This document shows positions 42,215 through 51,417 of a DNA stretch of 64,000 nt, piece after piece. Origin of the DNA: Rhizobium sp. P32RR-XVIII (GTDB taxonomy: Bacteria > Pseudomonadota > Alphaproteobacteria > Rhizobiales > Rhizobiaceae); assembly GCF_012641395.1 (NCBI RefSeq), contig NZ_JABAIH010000021.1:1-64000 (forward strand), written 5' to 3'. Every line of letters begins with the position of its first letter. Positions within the stretch are counted from its first letter, which is position 1. Both the position numbers and the translations under genes were made by a program. The notes beneath the pieces were generated by a model, which did no database searches, had not been told where the DNA came from, and saw nothing but the letters and a program-made list of their open reading frames with translations.

Positions 42215-44179
42215 TCACGGACTGTCGCTTGCCAGCCAACTACGTGGAACCAATGCTTCTTCTCCCCGCCATTCCGCAGTGAGCGTAATGCCCACGAGCC
42301 CACCCCACACGTCAGGACCAGCGTGATCGAGGACGATGGCTTGTAGTTGGCCTTCCGCGGCAACAACTTCGTCCGCTATGGCGGTGAACACTGCTCTGAC
42401 GGCGGCGATGTCCTGGTCGCGGGAGCGGCCGGGCCTTTGCTTGTCGTCGTCGAAGCCTGTCGGAAAATAGACCTGGCTCGGCTGATCATAGACGAGAAAG
42501 CAAGGCACTGGATGATTAGGGAGCTTCCTGAAGAAATGCTGGAGCGCGAGTGTGACTGCCACATGGTACGCCAACCAGTTCGCCCCGCTTCCAATCTCCC
42601 AAAGATAATCCTTACGGTCGGGATGCACGACGCGGATGGTGAGGTCGTCGACCAGGACTTCGATAGGGATATATGGCCATTCGCCATCCAGCTTGGGCAA
42701 TATGGTCGCGGCAATCCTGGCGACGTGCAGGAGGGCGTTGTCGGTTCGCATGCGAACGTGAGCGTCGGAGTAAATCGCCTTTTGCTCGTTTATTTGGTTA
42801 TTTAGCCGGGCGATCTCCTCGGCCTGCTCCGAGCCGTCATCCGCCCTTTGAAAGGTCTCGAGTGCTTGCTCGAGGCGGCCTAGAAAGCGCTCCATTTGGT
42901 CCTGCCGGTAGGTCTCCTGCCTTACATCGTCTGACCGTCGTTCGAGAATTGCCGCCTCCTGGCGCAGCGCGGCGAGAGTCTTGGTGGCGTCCTCGACCTC
43001 GGCACGAATTCGAAGTCTTTCCTTATCGAAAGTGTCGGACAGATTCGGTTGGCTGCGCAGTTGAATCTCTATCCCGGCCAAGGCCTGCACGAGTTCGTCC
43101 AGCTTCTCCCTTCCATCGGCGATCCGCACGATCGGATCGTCTGTGTCCCGGGCCTTCGCCTTCAGCCATTCCGAGATGTTGAGGCGGTCTTGTTGAATCC
43201 TGATTGCGCTTCCGAAGCGCTGACTGCTTTCGACAAGGCGCTGGACTTCGGCAAGACGTTGTCTCTGGACGGCGAGTTTAGTAGCGGCCTCGGCCTCCTG
43301 GTTCTGCAGTTCTGCGAGTCTGTTCAGGCTGGGATCGATCGACCCGATCGTGGCGAAGGAAGCGCGTGTGTTGGCCTGCGTAGCACGTCGCAAGAGGTCT
43401 ATAGTCAGGTTCGTGTCGCCTAATGGAACCTGGGTATCCTCTGGCAATAGGCCTAGTTCGATCGCCTGTCGAAGCCAGGCGTTGGTTTCCGACTGCCAGG
43501 CGCGGACCGCGTTCTGGACAGCCCGCAATCCGGCCTCGGCCTGACGCAGCAACCGTGTGAGCCGATCAATTTCCCACCGCGCCATCAGCATCTCGGGAGT
43601 GAGCGCCCCGAGTACATATGGGAAAATGGCTTTCAATTTTTCCCGATGGTCCGTGGAGTCCGCATTGTAGTAGAGCGCCAAGGGGTTAGCGACGATGTAC
43701 TGTGGCTGAAAGTTGAACGCTACCAGATCGCGAAAACTGACGCGCGACTGATATCCGGCCTCGAGATCGGGATTGATGCGCAGTTGGGACAAGCCCGCGA
43801 GTTGGTCCAACTTGCGTTTGACCGCGTCAGCACTGTGCGTCTTGTCGATGATGGCGTCCGGTATTTCGATGTCGTCACCTTCTAGGAGGACCATGTCGCC
43901 GGTCTGCTTGGCGTCACCGGGTTCGCGACGTGCGAGCAGCTTTTTCCCTTCCAATGTCTCGATCACGATCCCGAACCATGCGCAAATATCGCGGATCGTT
44001 CCGACCGGGATGCTGCATTTGCTCGACGCGAGGCAATAGTCGATAATCGGGATCACCGCCGATTTGCCGGTCTTCGACGCGCCCGTGATGACGTTGACCA
44101 TGCCGGGCTCGAACTCCAGCACGCGCGGCGGCAGGTCTCTCTTCGGCCAGAGTATTAGCTTGAGAATCTGGAAGTGCAT
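42215..44179 (-). CDS. ABC-3C system ATPase (DUF3732)
   Basis: 654 residues. Walker A GASKTGKS at residues 33-40 near the N-terminus; a long coiled coil (~290-450) with heptad-rich SMC-like sequence; a C-terminal lobe with FLVYDQPSQVYFPTGFD, the signature/Walker B-like region of DUF3732 proteins. SMC/Rad50-like ABC ATPases of this type are the sensor or motor of ABC three-component systems. It follows the middle-component gene without a gap (44180/44179). Probably recognises foreign DNA or altered nucleoprotein and activates the effector. Confidence 0.85.
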   Translation of the reverse strand: MHFQILKLILWPKRDLPPRVLEFEPGMVNVITGASKTGKSAVIPIIDYCLASSKCSIPVGTIRDICAWFGIVIETLEGKKLLARREPGDAKQTGDMVLLEGDDIEIPDAIIDKTHSADAVKRKLDQLAGLSQLRINPDLEAGYQSRVSFRDLVAFNFQPQYIVANPLALYYNADSTDHREKLKAIFPYVLGALTPEMLMARWEIDRLTRLLRQAEAGLRAVQNAVRAWQSETNAWLRQAIELGLLPEDTQVPLGDTNLTIDLLRRATQANTRASFATIGSIDPSLNRLAELQNQEAEAATKLAVQRQRLAEVQRLVESSQRFGSAIRIQQDRLNISEWLKAKARDTDDPIVRIADGREKLDELVQALAGIEIQLRSQPNLSDTFDKERLRIRAEVEDATKTLAALRQEAAILERRSDDVRQETYRQDQMERFLGRLEQALETFQRADDGSEQAEEIARLNNQINEQKAIYSDAHVRMRTDNALLHVARIAATILPKLDGEWPYIPIEVLVDDLTIRVVHPDRKDYLWEIGSGANWLAYHVAVTLALQHFFRKLPNHPVPCFLVYDQPSQVYFPTGFDDDKQRPGRSRDQDIAAVRAVFTAIADEVVAAEGQLQAIVLDHAGPDVWGGLVGITLTAEWRGEEALVPRSWLASDSP

Positions 44180-44662
44180 CTAGGGCTCCACCCACAAAAG
44201 CGAAAACGGCTGCTCGGGCGGCAACCTGGCGAACCACCGCCCGAGCTTATCCGCGCCGCTGACGTGGTACTTCAGGCGCTCCGGGTTTTTCGGGGGACGT
44301 GCTTCGTTGCTCCGGACGTGCCCCGTTTTGTATTCCACATGCAGCAGCGTCGAGGATACTCCCGTGGCGATCGACGCGAGCGTGAGGTCCCTCATCTTCA
44401 CAGCCCGCCCGTGGATGGCGATTAGAAGCTCGCGCTCTTCACCGAGCTTCCTCGCGACCTGCGCCAGCCCGGAACTCGAATACGTCGAGGTGATGTGTTT
44501 GAGCGTGGCGGCGTGGTACACTAGGGGCAGAACGAGGAAGAAGGCGGGAAGCTGCGCGGTTCTCGCGACGGCCTCCTGTTGGTAGGCCTTGCCGAAGGTC
44601 CACAAGAGCAGCGCTCCGAAGGCGGGATTCTGCACTAATGCTATTGAGGATGGCGTGCTCAT
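44180..44662 (-). CDS. ABC-3C system middle component
   Basis: 160 residues from the ATG at 44662, overlapping the effector stop (ATGA). The beginning SIALVQNPAFGALLLWTF, then GKAYQQEAVARTAQLPAFF followed by LVLPLVYH, and the end QPFSLLWVEP are typical of the middle-component families that bridge effector and ATPase. It lies between these two genes as in described ABC-3C loci. Small helical adaptor; no enzymatic motif. Confidence 0.8.
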   Translation of the reverse strand: MSTPSSIALVQNPAFGALLLWTFGKAYQQEAVARTAQLPAFFLVLPLVYHAATLKHITSTYSSSGLAQVARKLGEERELLIAIHGRAVKMRDLTLASIATGVSSTLLHVEYKTGHVRSNEARPPKNPERLKYHVSGADKLGRWFARLPPEQPFSLLWVEP

Positions 44663-45822
44663 GATACTGCCGCAGGGAACATTATTTTGTGATCGGGATG
44701 CCAGCCGAGCCGGCATTCGTCCGCGAGCCAGTTGAATTCGCCGGAAATGAAGTAGGAGGGAAGTTCGCGCCCTTCGAGCGGTGTCTGAAGTTCGATGCAA
44801 CGCCGATACAACTGTCGACCCCTCGCGAGAGGATCGAGATGTGAGTGAACGTCGGCGATCTCATCCTCTGTCAGACCATGATGCCTGAGAAGAGAAACAT
44901 CCAGTTCCTCTAGGCTGCTTTCGACGATCTCGCCGTCATCGGCCCAGTTGACCTTGTCCGAGAGCGCTCGCAGGAAGTCACTCACCGCCGTTCTGACGAT
45001 CGACTCCGTAGCTTTTACCGCCGACAGCTGCCTGACAAACGTAGGCGACGTACCAACGACGGCAGATATCTGTTGGTCCTGCGGCACGTCCATTGTTGGG
45101 TTCAGAAGACCGGAAAACTCGTATTTTCTGATGAAGGCTCGCCAGTTCCGTCTGAAGGCGCTCGCCGAGACGATGGCGGGCTGTTTCGCCCTAATGAGCT
45201 TGTCCGAATCATCCTTCGCCATCCCGATGGCCGCCGCGCAAAACTGGTCCAGCGTCTCATCGGGGATGAGGGCTGTGAATTTGGCGCGGATGGGATCGAC
45301 GGGGTCGGCGTCGGATACCAATTCGAAAAATTCGATGATCTTCGCGCAGATGTCGTCACCGGCCGCTAGAAATCTCGTGACGAACGGTTCGATACCGACG
45401 CCGACCTCGCCCTGGAACTTCGGCGTCTTGAATTTCTCCAACAATGCGCCGATGTCTTTCGGGTCTTTGGCGGCGCTCATCTGCTCGACGAGCTTGCCAG
45501 CCTTCAGGGGCGAGACGTAATACCTGAAGCATCTGACTTTGCCCAGGTTACTGCGCGGTTGCTCCGCCCAGTTGGCCATGGTCTTCCAAAGTTCCACGGA
45601 TCGGTCGGACGCGGGGTTGCCCTTCAACGCGCTTTTGGATTGCTCCAGCACGAGCGAGCCGTCTGGCTCATGGATCGTCACGTCGTCGTAGAGTTCGACG
45701 GACACCATCGAACCCTTAGTTGCGGTGAGCAGATGGTAGCATAGTCGGATCGGCTGCATGCCGTATCCTAGATACTGGCCCGGTGCAGCGCTCTTCAACT
45801 TCGCAAAAACGGCTGTGGACAT
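44659..45822 (-). CDS. ABC-3C system effector-like component
   Basis: 387 residues. The N-terminal SAAPGQYLGYGMQPIRLCYH, then DVTIHEPDGSLVLEQSKSAL, is the pattern of the large first component; the D...E-x-K arrangement (LEQSKSA) resembles a restriction-endonuclease-like fold, so a nuclease effector is plausible. The middle is helical, and a C-terminal module follows (HSHLDPLARGRQLYRR, GEFNWLADECRLGWHP). First gene of the three-gene operon, with GAAGAGG before the ATG. Effector activity is inferred from family context. Confidence 0.75.
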   Translation of the reverse strand: MSTAVFAKLKSAAPGQYLGYGMQPIRLCYHLLTATKGSMVSVELYDDVTIHEPDGSLVLEQSKSALKGNPASDRSVELWKTMANWAEQPRSNLGKVRCFRYYVSPLKAGKLVEQMSAAKDPKDIGALLEKFKTPKFQGEVGVGIEPFVTRFLAAGDDICAKIIEFFELVSDADPVDPIRAKFTALIPDETLDQFCAAAIGMAKDDSDKLIRAKQPAIVSASAFRRNWRAFIRKYEFSGLLNPTMDVPQDQQISAVVGTSPTFVRQLSAVKATESIVRTAVSDFLRALSDKVNWADDGEIVESSLEELDVSLLRHHGLTEDEIADVHSHLDPLARGRQLYRRCIELQTPLEGRELPSYFISGEFNWLADECRLGWHPDHKIMFPAAVS

Positions 45823-46124
45823 CGCTCCTCTTCGACAATCTGCAGTTACGGAACCGCGAAATTCACGCTAACCAAAATAAGGTTGCAGGCAATAGCGCGA
45901 ATCCGAAAACAACAACGTTTTGATGTAGATCATCTCTCATTCCTCAGGAAAGTAAGGGGAGAGTCCTTGAGGTCCGCGGAGCGGCGGCGAATAGAGACTT
46001 CAATTTGTATTTGCCACAGAGGACAAAGGGGCCCGAGGTCTTGCATCAGCATGATGGCGGGAACACAAGCCGATCTTGCCAGACGTCAGTCTGGATGCCC
46101 GGATGAAGCTGCGATGGTGGACAG
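45823..46124. other. divergent intergenic region
   Basis: 302 bp between the leftward ABC-3C operon and the rightward NDT-like genes. No protein-like frame. It must carry promoters for both units, but no clear boxes, repeats or terminators are visible. Confidence 0.5.
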
Positions 46125-47042
46125 ATGTACAACATGCTCATGAGCGGTAACGACGAAGCGTTCGACCAATCACCCTGGTCGCTCGAGAAGTCCAGATTCG
46201 GGGAATATTCCGAGGAGAATATCGTCGCCCCGTTCGCGTCTCTCGACCGGCAGGCAATCGATCGCCTGAAATCTCTTCCCACGCTTTTCTGGTACGAGCG
46301 CTCAAACAAAAAGGGAGCGAGGGTGGGCTGGATCGACGCCATCTCCGTCGCTGGAGGAGCCTTGCGGGTAAGTTTTTCCTTCGATCCCTTCATCCCCGAG
46401 ATTCCATTCGATGTCATGGTGGAATTGGCTGAGGCAGTCGACATTCGCCTGTCCGCGAAGTTTTCGGAGGGCAACCGAACCCACTGGGCCGTAAAGGATG
46501 CAGATTTGATCCACGTGCTCGCGGATCGGAAGCTCATGAACCCGAGGAACGTCAGTCCCTACGCCCCCTATGCGGGCGGAGCTCATACAACCCAACGACC
46601 GGCCATCATTGTCCGGCCGCAATATTTCGAAATCCCCCCATCTCCGGTCGATCGGACGCTTGTATCCGTGATGATGCCGTTCGGGTCCCCTTTCACACCT
46701 GTCTACGCCGCGATCGGCGACGCGGCGGCCGCAGCTGGCATGTGGGTGCAGCGGGCGGACGACATCTGGAACCACTCCGTCCTAATGCAGGATATATTTG
46801 GACTCATCTATCGCTCTCAGGTGGTCGTCTGCGACTTCAGCGAAAAGAATCCCAACGTTTTCTATGAGGCCGGGATCGCACACATGCTTGGTAGACACGT
46901 CGTGCCGATAACGCAGTCTCATGATGACGTTCCGTTTGATTTGAAACCCCATAGGTACATCCACTACCTCAATAATGGTGAGGGTCTCGCCAAGATGGGT
47001 ACCGAACTCCAAGCGCGGCTCCAGACGCTTTCAAAAGCTTGA
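46125..47042 (+). CDS. protein with C-terminal nucleoside-deoxyribosyltransferase/TIR-like domain (copy 1)
   Basis: 305 residues (a start at 46140 is also possible). An unassigned N-terminal domain (~1-140) leads to a linker with RPQYFEIPPSP and a Rossmann-like domain: MMPFG at 183-187, RADDIWNHSVLMQDIFGLIY, then CDFSEKNPNVFYEAGIAHM with a conserved Glu at 248 where deoxyribosyltransferases have their nucleophile. Related folds cleave nucleotides or NAD in immune proteins. A paralogue follows directly. Lying in a defence island, it may be a nucleotide-depleting effector; this is inference. Confidence 0.7.
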   Translation: MYNMLMSGNDEAFDQSPWSLEKSRFGEYSEENIVAPFASLDRQAIDRLKSLPTLFWYERSNKKGARVGWIDAISVAGGALRVSFSFDPFIPEIPFDVMVELAEAVDIRLSAKFSEGNRTHWAVKDADLIHVLADRKLMNPRNVSPYAPYAGGAHTTQRPAIIVRPQYFEIPPSPVDRTLVSVMMPFGSPFTPVYAAIGDAAAAAGMWVQRADDIWNHSVLMQDIFGLIYRSQVVVCDFSEKNPNVFYEAGIAHMLGRHVVPITQSHDDVPFDLKPHRYIHYLNNGEGLAKMGTELQARLQTLSKA

Positions 47043-47106
47043 GTTTCGAACGATCTCCCGATCCCATCTGCCAGCGCACCCTTTTGACGTTCACGCGGAC
47101 CGCAAT

Positions 47107-47841
47107 ATGTACCTTGATCCTTCCATCAGATTGGCGATCCTTCCGTTGAAGGCTCGTGTCGCCAAACTTTTCGATAAAGAAAGTTGGCTTGAAGTCGCAA
47201 CACTGACCGACAGCTACGACCTCGTCACCGGTCACAGTCGGCTGCTGAGAAGCCTCGAGTGGGGGGACGGTGATTATGACGGGCATGTGCTTGAGGTTCT
47301 AACGAGCATAGTCGAGAAAAATCCGTCCAATCTCGACACCGTATCCCAATACGCGGACCAGTTGGATGGCGGAGGCATTCCGCTTTCGAGTGCGCCTGCG
47401 GATGGCCCCAGATACTATATTCAGCCCAGTGTTTTCAAAATTCCCACCACCGAGCCCGACCCCGATCTGGTCGCTGTGATGATGCCGTTTGCAGCGCAAT
47501 TCGGTGCTGTCTACGAGGCAATAAAGCGCGCCGCTCTTGGGGCAGGCCTGAAATGCATGCGTGTCGATGATATGTGGGTCAACTCTGTGCTTGTCCAAGA
47601 CATATTCGACCTCATCGTTCGCTCACGGATCGTGGTTTGCGATTTCTCGGGCAAGAACCCGAACGTCTTCTACGAGGCAGGGATTGCGCACACTCTTGGA
47701 AAGCACGTCGTTCCGATCACCCAGAGTGGTGACGACATTCCAGCCGATCTCCGTCACCACAGATATCTGACCTACCTCAACAACGGAGAGGGCCTTGCGC
47801 AGTTAGAGGCGAACCTTGGCATCAGGCTACGCGGACTTTGA
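47107..47841 (+). CDS. protein with C-terminal nucleoside-deoxyribosyltransferase/TIR-like domain (copy 2)
   Basis: 244 residues from the ATG at 47107. A short helical N-terminal domain (~1-85; LKARVAKLFDKESWLEVAT), different from that of copy 1, is joined by a linker (YYIQPSVFKIP) to a C-terminal domain nearly the same as copy 1: MMPF at 125-128, MRVDDMWVNSVLVQDIFDLI, CDFSGKNPNVFYEAGIAH with Glu190. The pair looks like a duplication in which the N-terminal (sensing or partner) domain was exchanged. Ribosome site weak. Confidence 0.7.
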   Translation: MYLDPSIRLAILPLKARVAKLFDKESWLEVATLTDSYDLVTGHSRLLRSLEWGDGDYDGHVLEVLTSIVEKNPSNLDTVSQYADQLDGGGIPLSSAPADGPRYYIQPSVFKIPTTEPDPDLVAVMMPFAAQFGAVYEAIKRAALGAGLKCMRVDDMWVNSVLVQDIFDLIVRSRIVVCDFSGKNPNVFYEAGIAHTLGKHVVPITQSGDDIPADLRHHRYLTYLNNGEGLAQLEANLGIRLRGL

Positions 47842-47855
47842 GCGGTTCGGTCGAA

Positions 47856-48050
47856 ATGGCGATTGAAATCTCTGAGCGGAACTTACGCGGCTATGCCATT
47901 GGCTTCGGGATAGGGATAGGGATCGCGATGGGCTGGGAAACTGTCGGCAAAATCGGCACTCAGGCCCGTCTTGACTACCCAGCTATCGGCCATGTCGTGA
48001 ACCCTATGAAGTCTCGGGACTGCCAGCCCGAAGCCGCCAAGGGTATTTGA
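47856..48050 (+). CDS. possible small membrane protein
   Basis: 64 residues from the ATG at 47856, with a Gly-rich hydrophobic helix (GYAIGFGIGIGIAMGWETVG) containing repeated GxxxG-like spacing. It begins 15 bp after the second NDT-like gene in the same direction; a TTG at 47838 overlaps that gene's stop. No family recognised. If real it may be a third component of the tandem effector unit. Confidence 0.35.
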   Translation: MAIEISERNLRGYAIGFGIGIGIAMGWETVGKIGTQARLDYPAIGHVVNPMKSRDCQPEAAKGI

Positions 48051-48371
48051 AGGCATGTCACCGCCGAGGAAGCGGCCCGAAGAAAGGGAGTACGAAGAGG
48101 CCGTCGGGTTTCAGAATAACTGAGCAGAGGGGCTCGGTGAGGCCCTCAGATTACGAGTCAATCCGGGCGCTACGGCTTGGGCCTAGCTTGAATGGAACAC
48201 CCGGCAACTATCCTCTAGGTTATGCCGTCAGACGGCCATCAGCAGAGCTCCCAGTACAACTCCACCTCGTTTCGGCCACCTGCTGGCGAAACTTCGATTA
48301 ACTTGTGGTTGCAAGATGGAGCGCAACGATATTCATATAGTGCGATGATCGGCGAGGAATCACACAAATCC
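48051..48371. other. upstream region of the hsd operon
   Basis: No convincing gene. In-frame sequence upstream of hsdR is open to 48222 but is not protein-like. It should carry the hsd promoter; none is clear by eye. Confidence 0.45.
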
Positions 48372-50816
48372 ATGGACAAGCGCTCTCTGACTGAACGGGA
48401 CATCTGCACCAAGTTCATCCTGCCGGCCGTCAGGCAGGCCGGTTGGGATACGATGTTGCAGGTTCGTGAAGAGGTGTTCTTCACGAAAGGGCGCATTACC
48501 GTCCGTGGCAGGTTGGTTGCCAGAGGTTCGGCGAAGAAGGCCGACTTTGTTCTCTATTACAAGCCGAACATTCCGATCGCTCTTATTGAGGCCAAGGATA
48601 ACAATCACTCCGTTGGTGACGGACTTCAGCAGGGATTGGACTATGCAGAAACGCTGAACATCCCTTTTGTGTTTTCGTCGAACGGCGACGGTTTCGTCTT
48701 TCACGATCGAACAGGCCTGAGCCCGACGAAGGAACAAAATCTCCGTCTAGAGCAGTTTCCGTCACCCGACGATCTCTGGCGGCTCTATTGTCAGTCGAAG
48801 GGTTTTGATCGTTCGGCGCAGGAGCTGGTCCTGCAAGACTACTATGATGACGGCAGCGGCAAGGCTCCACGCTACTATCAGGTAAACGCCGTCAACGCCG
48901 CGATAGAGGCGATCGCCAAGGGACAGGATCGGGTTCTGCTCGTAATGGCGACTGGCACAGGGAAGACGTACACCGCATTTCAGATCATCTGGCGTCTTTG
49001 GAAAGCCGGACGGAAAAAGCGCATCCTTTTCCTGGCCGACCGGAACGTCCTGATTGACCAGACCATGGTCAATGATTTTCGTCCATTCGGCGGCGCGATG
49101 GCCAAGCTTTCGACCAGGTCGAAGACGATCGAACGCGCAGACGGAGCCGATGTTGACCTGGCGCTTGCGTTGGACCGGAAGCGCCGTATCGACACCTCGT
49201 TTGAAATCTACCTCGGTCTTTATCAAGCTATTACCGGACCCGAAGAGCGCCAGAAGCTGTTCCGCGAGTTCTCGCCTGACTTCTTTGATCTCATCGTGAT
49301 TGACGAGTGCCACCGCGGCAGTGCAGCGGATGACTCCGCGTGGCGGGAAATCCTCGAGTACTTCTCAGCTGCCAGCCAGATCGGCCTCACCGCGACGCCA
49401 AAGGAAACGGAGTACGTCTCGAACATCGCGTACTTCGGCGAATCGGTATTCACCTATTCCCTGAAGCAGGGCATCAGCGACGGCTTTCTCGCTCCCTACA
49501 AGGTCATCAAGATTCACATCGATCGGGACGTTGAGGGCTATCGGCCCGAGAAGGGGCAGCTGGATCGCGATGGCGAGGAAGTCGAGGATCGCATTTACAA
49601 TGCCAAGGATTTCGACCGGAACCTCGTTCTCGATGACCGTACCAAACTGGTCGCCTCCAAAGTCACAGCGTTCCTGAAGGAGAGCGGTGATCGGTACCAA
49701 AAGACGATCGTTTTCTGTGTCGATGAAGAACATGCCGCCCGCATGCGCCAGGCGCTGATCAACGAAAACAAGGACCTCTGCGATCAGAATGCGCGCTACG
49801 TGATGCGCATCACCGGCAGCGACGCGATCGGTCAGGCGCAAATCGGCAACTTCATCGATCCCGAGTCGAGATATCCGGTCATCGTCACGACGTCCCGCCT
49901 ACTTTCCACCGGGGTGGACGCGCAAACCTGCCGGCTCATCGTGCTGGATCGTCCTGTCGGGTCGATGACCGAGTTCAAGCAGATTGTGGGGCGCGGCACC
50001 CGCGTCCACGAGGATACGCAGAAGTTCTATTTCACCCTTATGGATTTTCGTGGCGCGACCAATCATTTCGCCGATCCTGATTTCGACGGTAAGCCGGAGC
50101 AGATTTACGAACCGGGTAAGAATGATCCGATTGCGCCGCCGGACACGGATACCCCCGGTTTCGAAGATGGGACGCAGGAAGACTATAAGGACGATTCTCC
50201 TGCCACGATTGGCGAGGGCGTCGCTTTCCCGTCGGGTGGTGGAGAGCCGCAGAAGAAGGTTTATGTCGATGGCGTGAGCGCCCGGGTTGTGGCTGAGCGC
50301 GTCGAATATCTCGACGCCAATGGCAAGCTCGTGACCGAGAGCCTCCGAGATTTCACCAAGGCAGCTCTCCTCAAGCATTTCGCAAGCCTCGATGATTTCC
50401 TGCGCCGATGGAAGGGCGAAGAGCGCAAGGAAGCCATCGTCAAGGAGCTGGCCGGGGAAGGCTTGCCGCTCGAGATGATTGCCCGGGAGCTTGGCATTGA
50501 CCTCGATCCCTTCGATCTCGTCTGCCATATCGCCTTTGACCGGAAACCGCTAACGAGACGCGAGCGGGCGGAAAACGTCAAGAAGCGCGACGTCTTCTCC
50601 CGCTATGAAGGCAAGGCCCGGACAGTTCTGGACGCGTTGCTCGGGAAATACGCGGACGAGGGCTTCTTTAGCCTTGACGATACCAACGTCCTGCGGATAC
50701 CGCCCGTGAACACGCTCGGCACGCCGGTCGAGCTGATCCGCGCCTTCGGTGGCAAGGACGGCTTCGAGCAAGCCATTCGCGACGTCCAACTCGAACTCTA
50801 TTCCGACGTGTCCTGA
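48372..50816 (+). CDS. hsdR: type I restriction enzyme R subunit
   Basis: 814 residues from the ATG at 48372, chosen because MDKRSLTERDICTKF is the usual family start; an ATG at 48345 is possible. N-terminal PD-(D/E)xK nuclease with KKADFVLYY and IEAKDNN; SF2 motor with MATGTGKT, VIDECHRGS, GLTATPKET and QIVGRGTR; C-terminal helical domain. It translocates DNA and cuts unmodified DNA when bound to HsdM/HsdS. All motifs appear intact. Confidence 0.95.
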   Translation: MDKRSLTERDICTKFILPAVRQAGWDTMLQVREEVFFTKGRITVRGRLVARGSAKKADFVLYYKPNIPIALIEAKDNNHSVGDGLQQGLDYAETLNIPFVFSSNGDGFVFHDRTGLSPTKEQNLRLEQFPSPDDLWRLYCQSKGFDRSAQELVLQDYYDDGSGKAPRYYQVNAVNAAIEAIAKGQDRVLLVMATGTGKTYTAFQIIWRLWKAGRKKRILFLADRNVLIDQTMVNDFRPFGGAMAKLSTRSKTIERADGADVDLALALDRKRRIDTSFEIYLGLYQAITGPEERQKLFREFSPDFFDLIVIDECHRGSAADDSAWREILEYFSAASQIGLTATPKETEYVSNIAYFGESVFTYSLKQGISDGFLAPYKVIKIHIDRDVEGYRPEKGQLDRDGEEVEDRIYNAKDFDRNLVLDDRTKLVASKVTAFLKESGDRYQKTIVFCVDEEHAARMRQALINENKDLCDQNARYVMRITGSDAIGQAQIGNFIDPESRYPVIVTTSRLLSTGVDAQTCRLIVLDRPVGSMTEFKQIVGRGTRVHEDTQKFYFTLMDFRGATNHFADPDFDGKPEQIYEPGKNDPIAPPDTDTPGFEDGTQEDYKDDSPATIGEGVAFPSGGGEPQKKVYVDGVSARVVAERVEYLDANGKLVTESLRDFTKAALLKHFASLDDFLRRWKGEERKEAIVKELAGEGLPLEMIARELGIDLDPFDLVCHIAFDRKPLTRRERAENVKKRDVFSRYEGKARTVLDALLGKYADEGFFSLDDTNVLRIPPVNTLGTPVELIRAFGGKDGFEQAIRDVQLELYSDVS

Positions 50817-50817
50817 T

Positions 50818-51417
50818 ATGCCGGTCATGGAGATTCAGGGGCGTTTATCGTTCGTTCGGATCAGCCTTGCGCCCTCCGAGGTGCCACAACTCCTGGAGCG
50901 GCATCGAAGCGAGTATCCGGGGGCGGATGTGGTCGAACAGTGCGCGAGGCGACTGATTGCCGCGAATTTTCCGCCCGCTGATGCTACGGCATTCATAGAG
51001 GGGGTCTGTGTATGGGGCGGTGGCAATCGAAACCTCAGCCGAATTCGGGACGCCGGCGACGCCACAATTGCGCAAGCCCTTAAATCCGCGACCGATGCAA
51101 TAGAATCGGGTCATGGAACGCAGGCTATCGACGAACTGCGAGAGTTGCCGCACCTTGGGCTTTCATTCGCCTCGAAAGTCGCCCGTTTCCTCGCACCCGA
51201 CAAGTGCGTGATCCTCGACAGCGTAATCAGGAGCCGAATCGGCTATGTCGCGAGCAGTGAGGGTTACGCCGAGTTCCTGCAGGATTGCTCTCAACTTTTG
51301 GATATGTTGCGGACGTCAGAAAGCCTCGAGGACGCGCTTCGCGACAGTTTGCGTATATCTGACGTCGAGGCCGCGGTGTTCATGAAAGCTAGAGATCAAA
51401 AGAATGTCAGTCCGTAA
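50818..51417 (+). CDS. OGG/HhH-GPD-fold DNA glycosylase-like protein in the hsd operon
   Basis: 199 residues. ATG one base after the hsdR stop; the 3' end overlaps hsdM by 14 nt. A helical protein with hairpin ELPHLGLSFASKVARFL (Lys120 at the position of the OGG catalytic Lys) and DKCVILDSVI with Asp134 fitting the HhH-GPD aspartate. Resembles OGG-fold proteins of defence islands. It may excise modified bases in phage DNA or act on damage from restriction. It is not part of standard type I systems; activity is inferred. Confidence 0.7.
   Translation: MPVMEIQGRLSFVRISLAPSEVPQLLERHRSEYPGADVVEQCARRLIAANFPPADATAFIEGVCVWGGGNRNLSRIRDAGDATIAQALKSATDAIESGHGTQAIDELRELPHLGLSFASKVARFLAPDKCVILDSVIRSRIGYVASSEGYAEFLQDCSQLLDMLRTSESLEDALRDSLRISDVEAAVFMKARDQKNVSP

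Noticed and set aside
48047..48301. 84-codon plus-strand frame before hsdR
   Set aside because: No ribosome site or family pattern; overlaps the likely hsd promoter region.
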